DNA from: Thalassospira xiamenensis M-5 = DSM 17429
GTDB lineage: Bacteria; Pseudomonadota; Alphaproteobacteria; Rhodospirillales; Thalassospiraceae
Reading direction: 5' to 3'
Assembly (NCBI RefSeq): GCF_000300235.2
Contig: NZ_CP004388.1
Location: forward strand, 3,666,001-3,730,000
Length of the DNA stretch: 64,000 nucleotides
The notes under the pieces were generated by a model. The model was not told where the DNA came from, made no database searches, and was given only the letters and a program-made list of their open reading frames with translations. The number at the start of each line of letters is the position of its first letter. Within the stretch, counting starts at the first letter, position 1. Position numbers and translations under genes: made by a program. Shown in pieces: positions 63,936 through 64,000 of this stretch.

Positions 63936-64000
63936 GTAAAACCTGTCCCTCCTGCCTTTCCTCATAACAAGGATGTAGGGCGGTCGACAATGTCATCTGT

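Overview
The window is chromosomal DNA of an alphaproteobacterium. GcrA and CarD, a MotA/MotB pair, the ribF-ileS-lspA order followed by a DUF3035 lipoprotein and two M16 peptidases, a lone NnrU protein and a moderately high G+C content fit a free-living, flagellated member of the Rhodospirillales, perhaps close to Thalassospira. The genus is an inference from gene content only. There is no prophage, insertion sequence, CRISPR array or conjugation gene. The window reads as core and lightly accessory chromosome, densely packed on both strands.

Layout. 1-3 kb: rplU-rpmA (closed by a strong terminator) and obgE-proB, all on the minus strand. 3.2 kb: tRNA-Ser(CGA). 3.3-8.0 kb: mntR diverging from a four-gene TroABCD/SitABCD-type manganese (or iron/zinc) ABC importer that ends in an unannotated 35-residue basic ORF. 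8-11 kb: a secreted protein with an HEVRH motif, a siderophore-interacting flavoprotein with a Fur-like box upstream, and a GNAT acetyltransferase. 11.5-14.7 kb: motA, motB and a pseudo-receiver/pentapeptide-repeat protein. 14.7-24.8 kb (minus): mutL, then ribF-ileS-lspA-DUF3035-M16-M16. 25-32 kb: MaoC hydratase, methyltransferase, sterol-desaturase-like protein, M23 peptidase, a hidden 40-residue membrane ORF, an ACT protein, a Nudix hydrolase, two unknown genes and NnrU. 32.5-38.9 kb: gcrA, cpdB, an MFS transporter, an AraC regulator, a GFA protein and a DMT exporter. 38.9-43.5 kb: panE-like reductase, a family III CoA-transferase and glutaryl-CoA dehydrogenase with a divergent LysR regulator; this looks like a glutarate/lysine degradation locus, with a perfect inverted repeat in the divergent promoter region. 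43.5-46.2 kb: an overlapping pair of unrecognised genes. 46-52.6 kb: hmgA-like dioxygenase, a second GFA protein, tRNA-Arg(CCU), a PagL-like lipid A deacylase, prolyl iminopeptidase, a thermonuclease-like secreted protein and an M48 lipoprotein peptidase. 52.6-54.7 kb: a degenerate metallophosphatase, carD and fdxA. 55-60.2 kb: a signalling cluster made of a membrane GGDEF-EAL protein, a CheY-like receiver, a CheC-like phosphatase and a soluble PAS histidine kinase. 60.2-63.9 kb: a LiuR-like MerR regulator, a DUF454 protein, arfB, a TetR regulator, an acyl-ACP thioesterase and rnhB.

No large undescribed defence or mobile system was found. The best candidates for new biology are: the CheY/CheC/kinase/GGDEF-EAL cluster outside a chemotaxis operon; the two-gene unknown operon at 43.5-46.2 kb; the pseudo-receiver/pentapeptide protein after motAB; two short unannotated ORFs with good ribosome-binding sites; several proteins that keep a family fold but have lost key residues (metallophosphatase, cobalamin-binding-like domain, second M16 subunit); and several perfect inverted repeats in regulatory regions. 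All calls come from reading the sequence; no database search was run.
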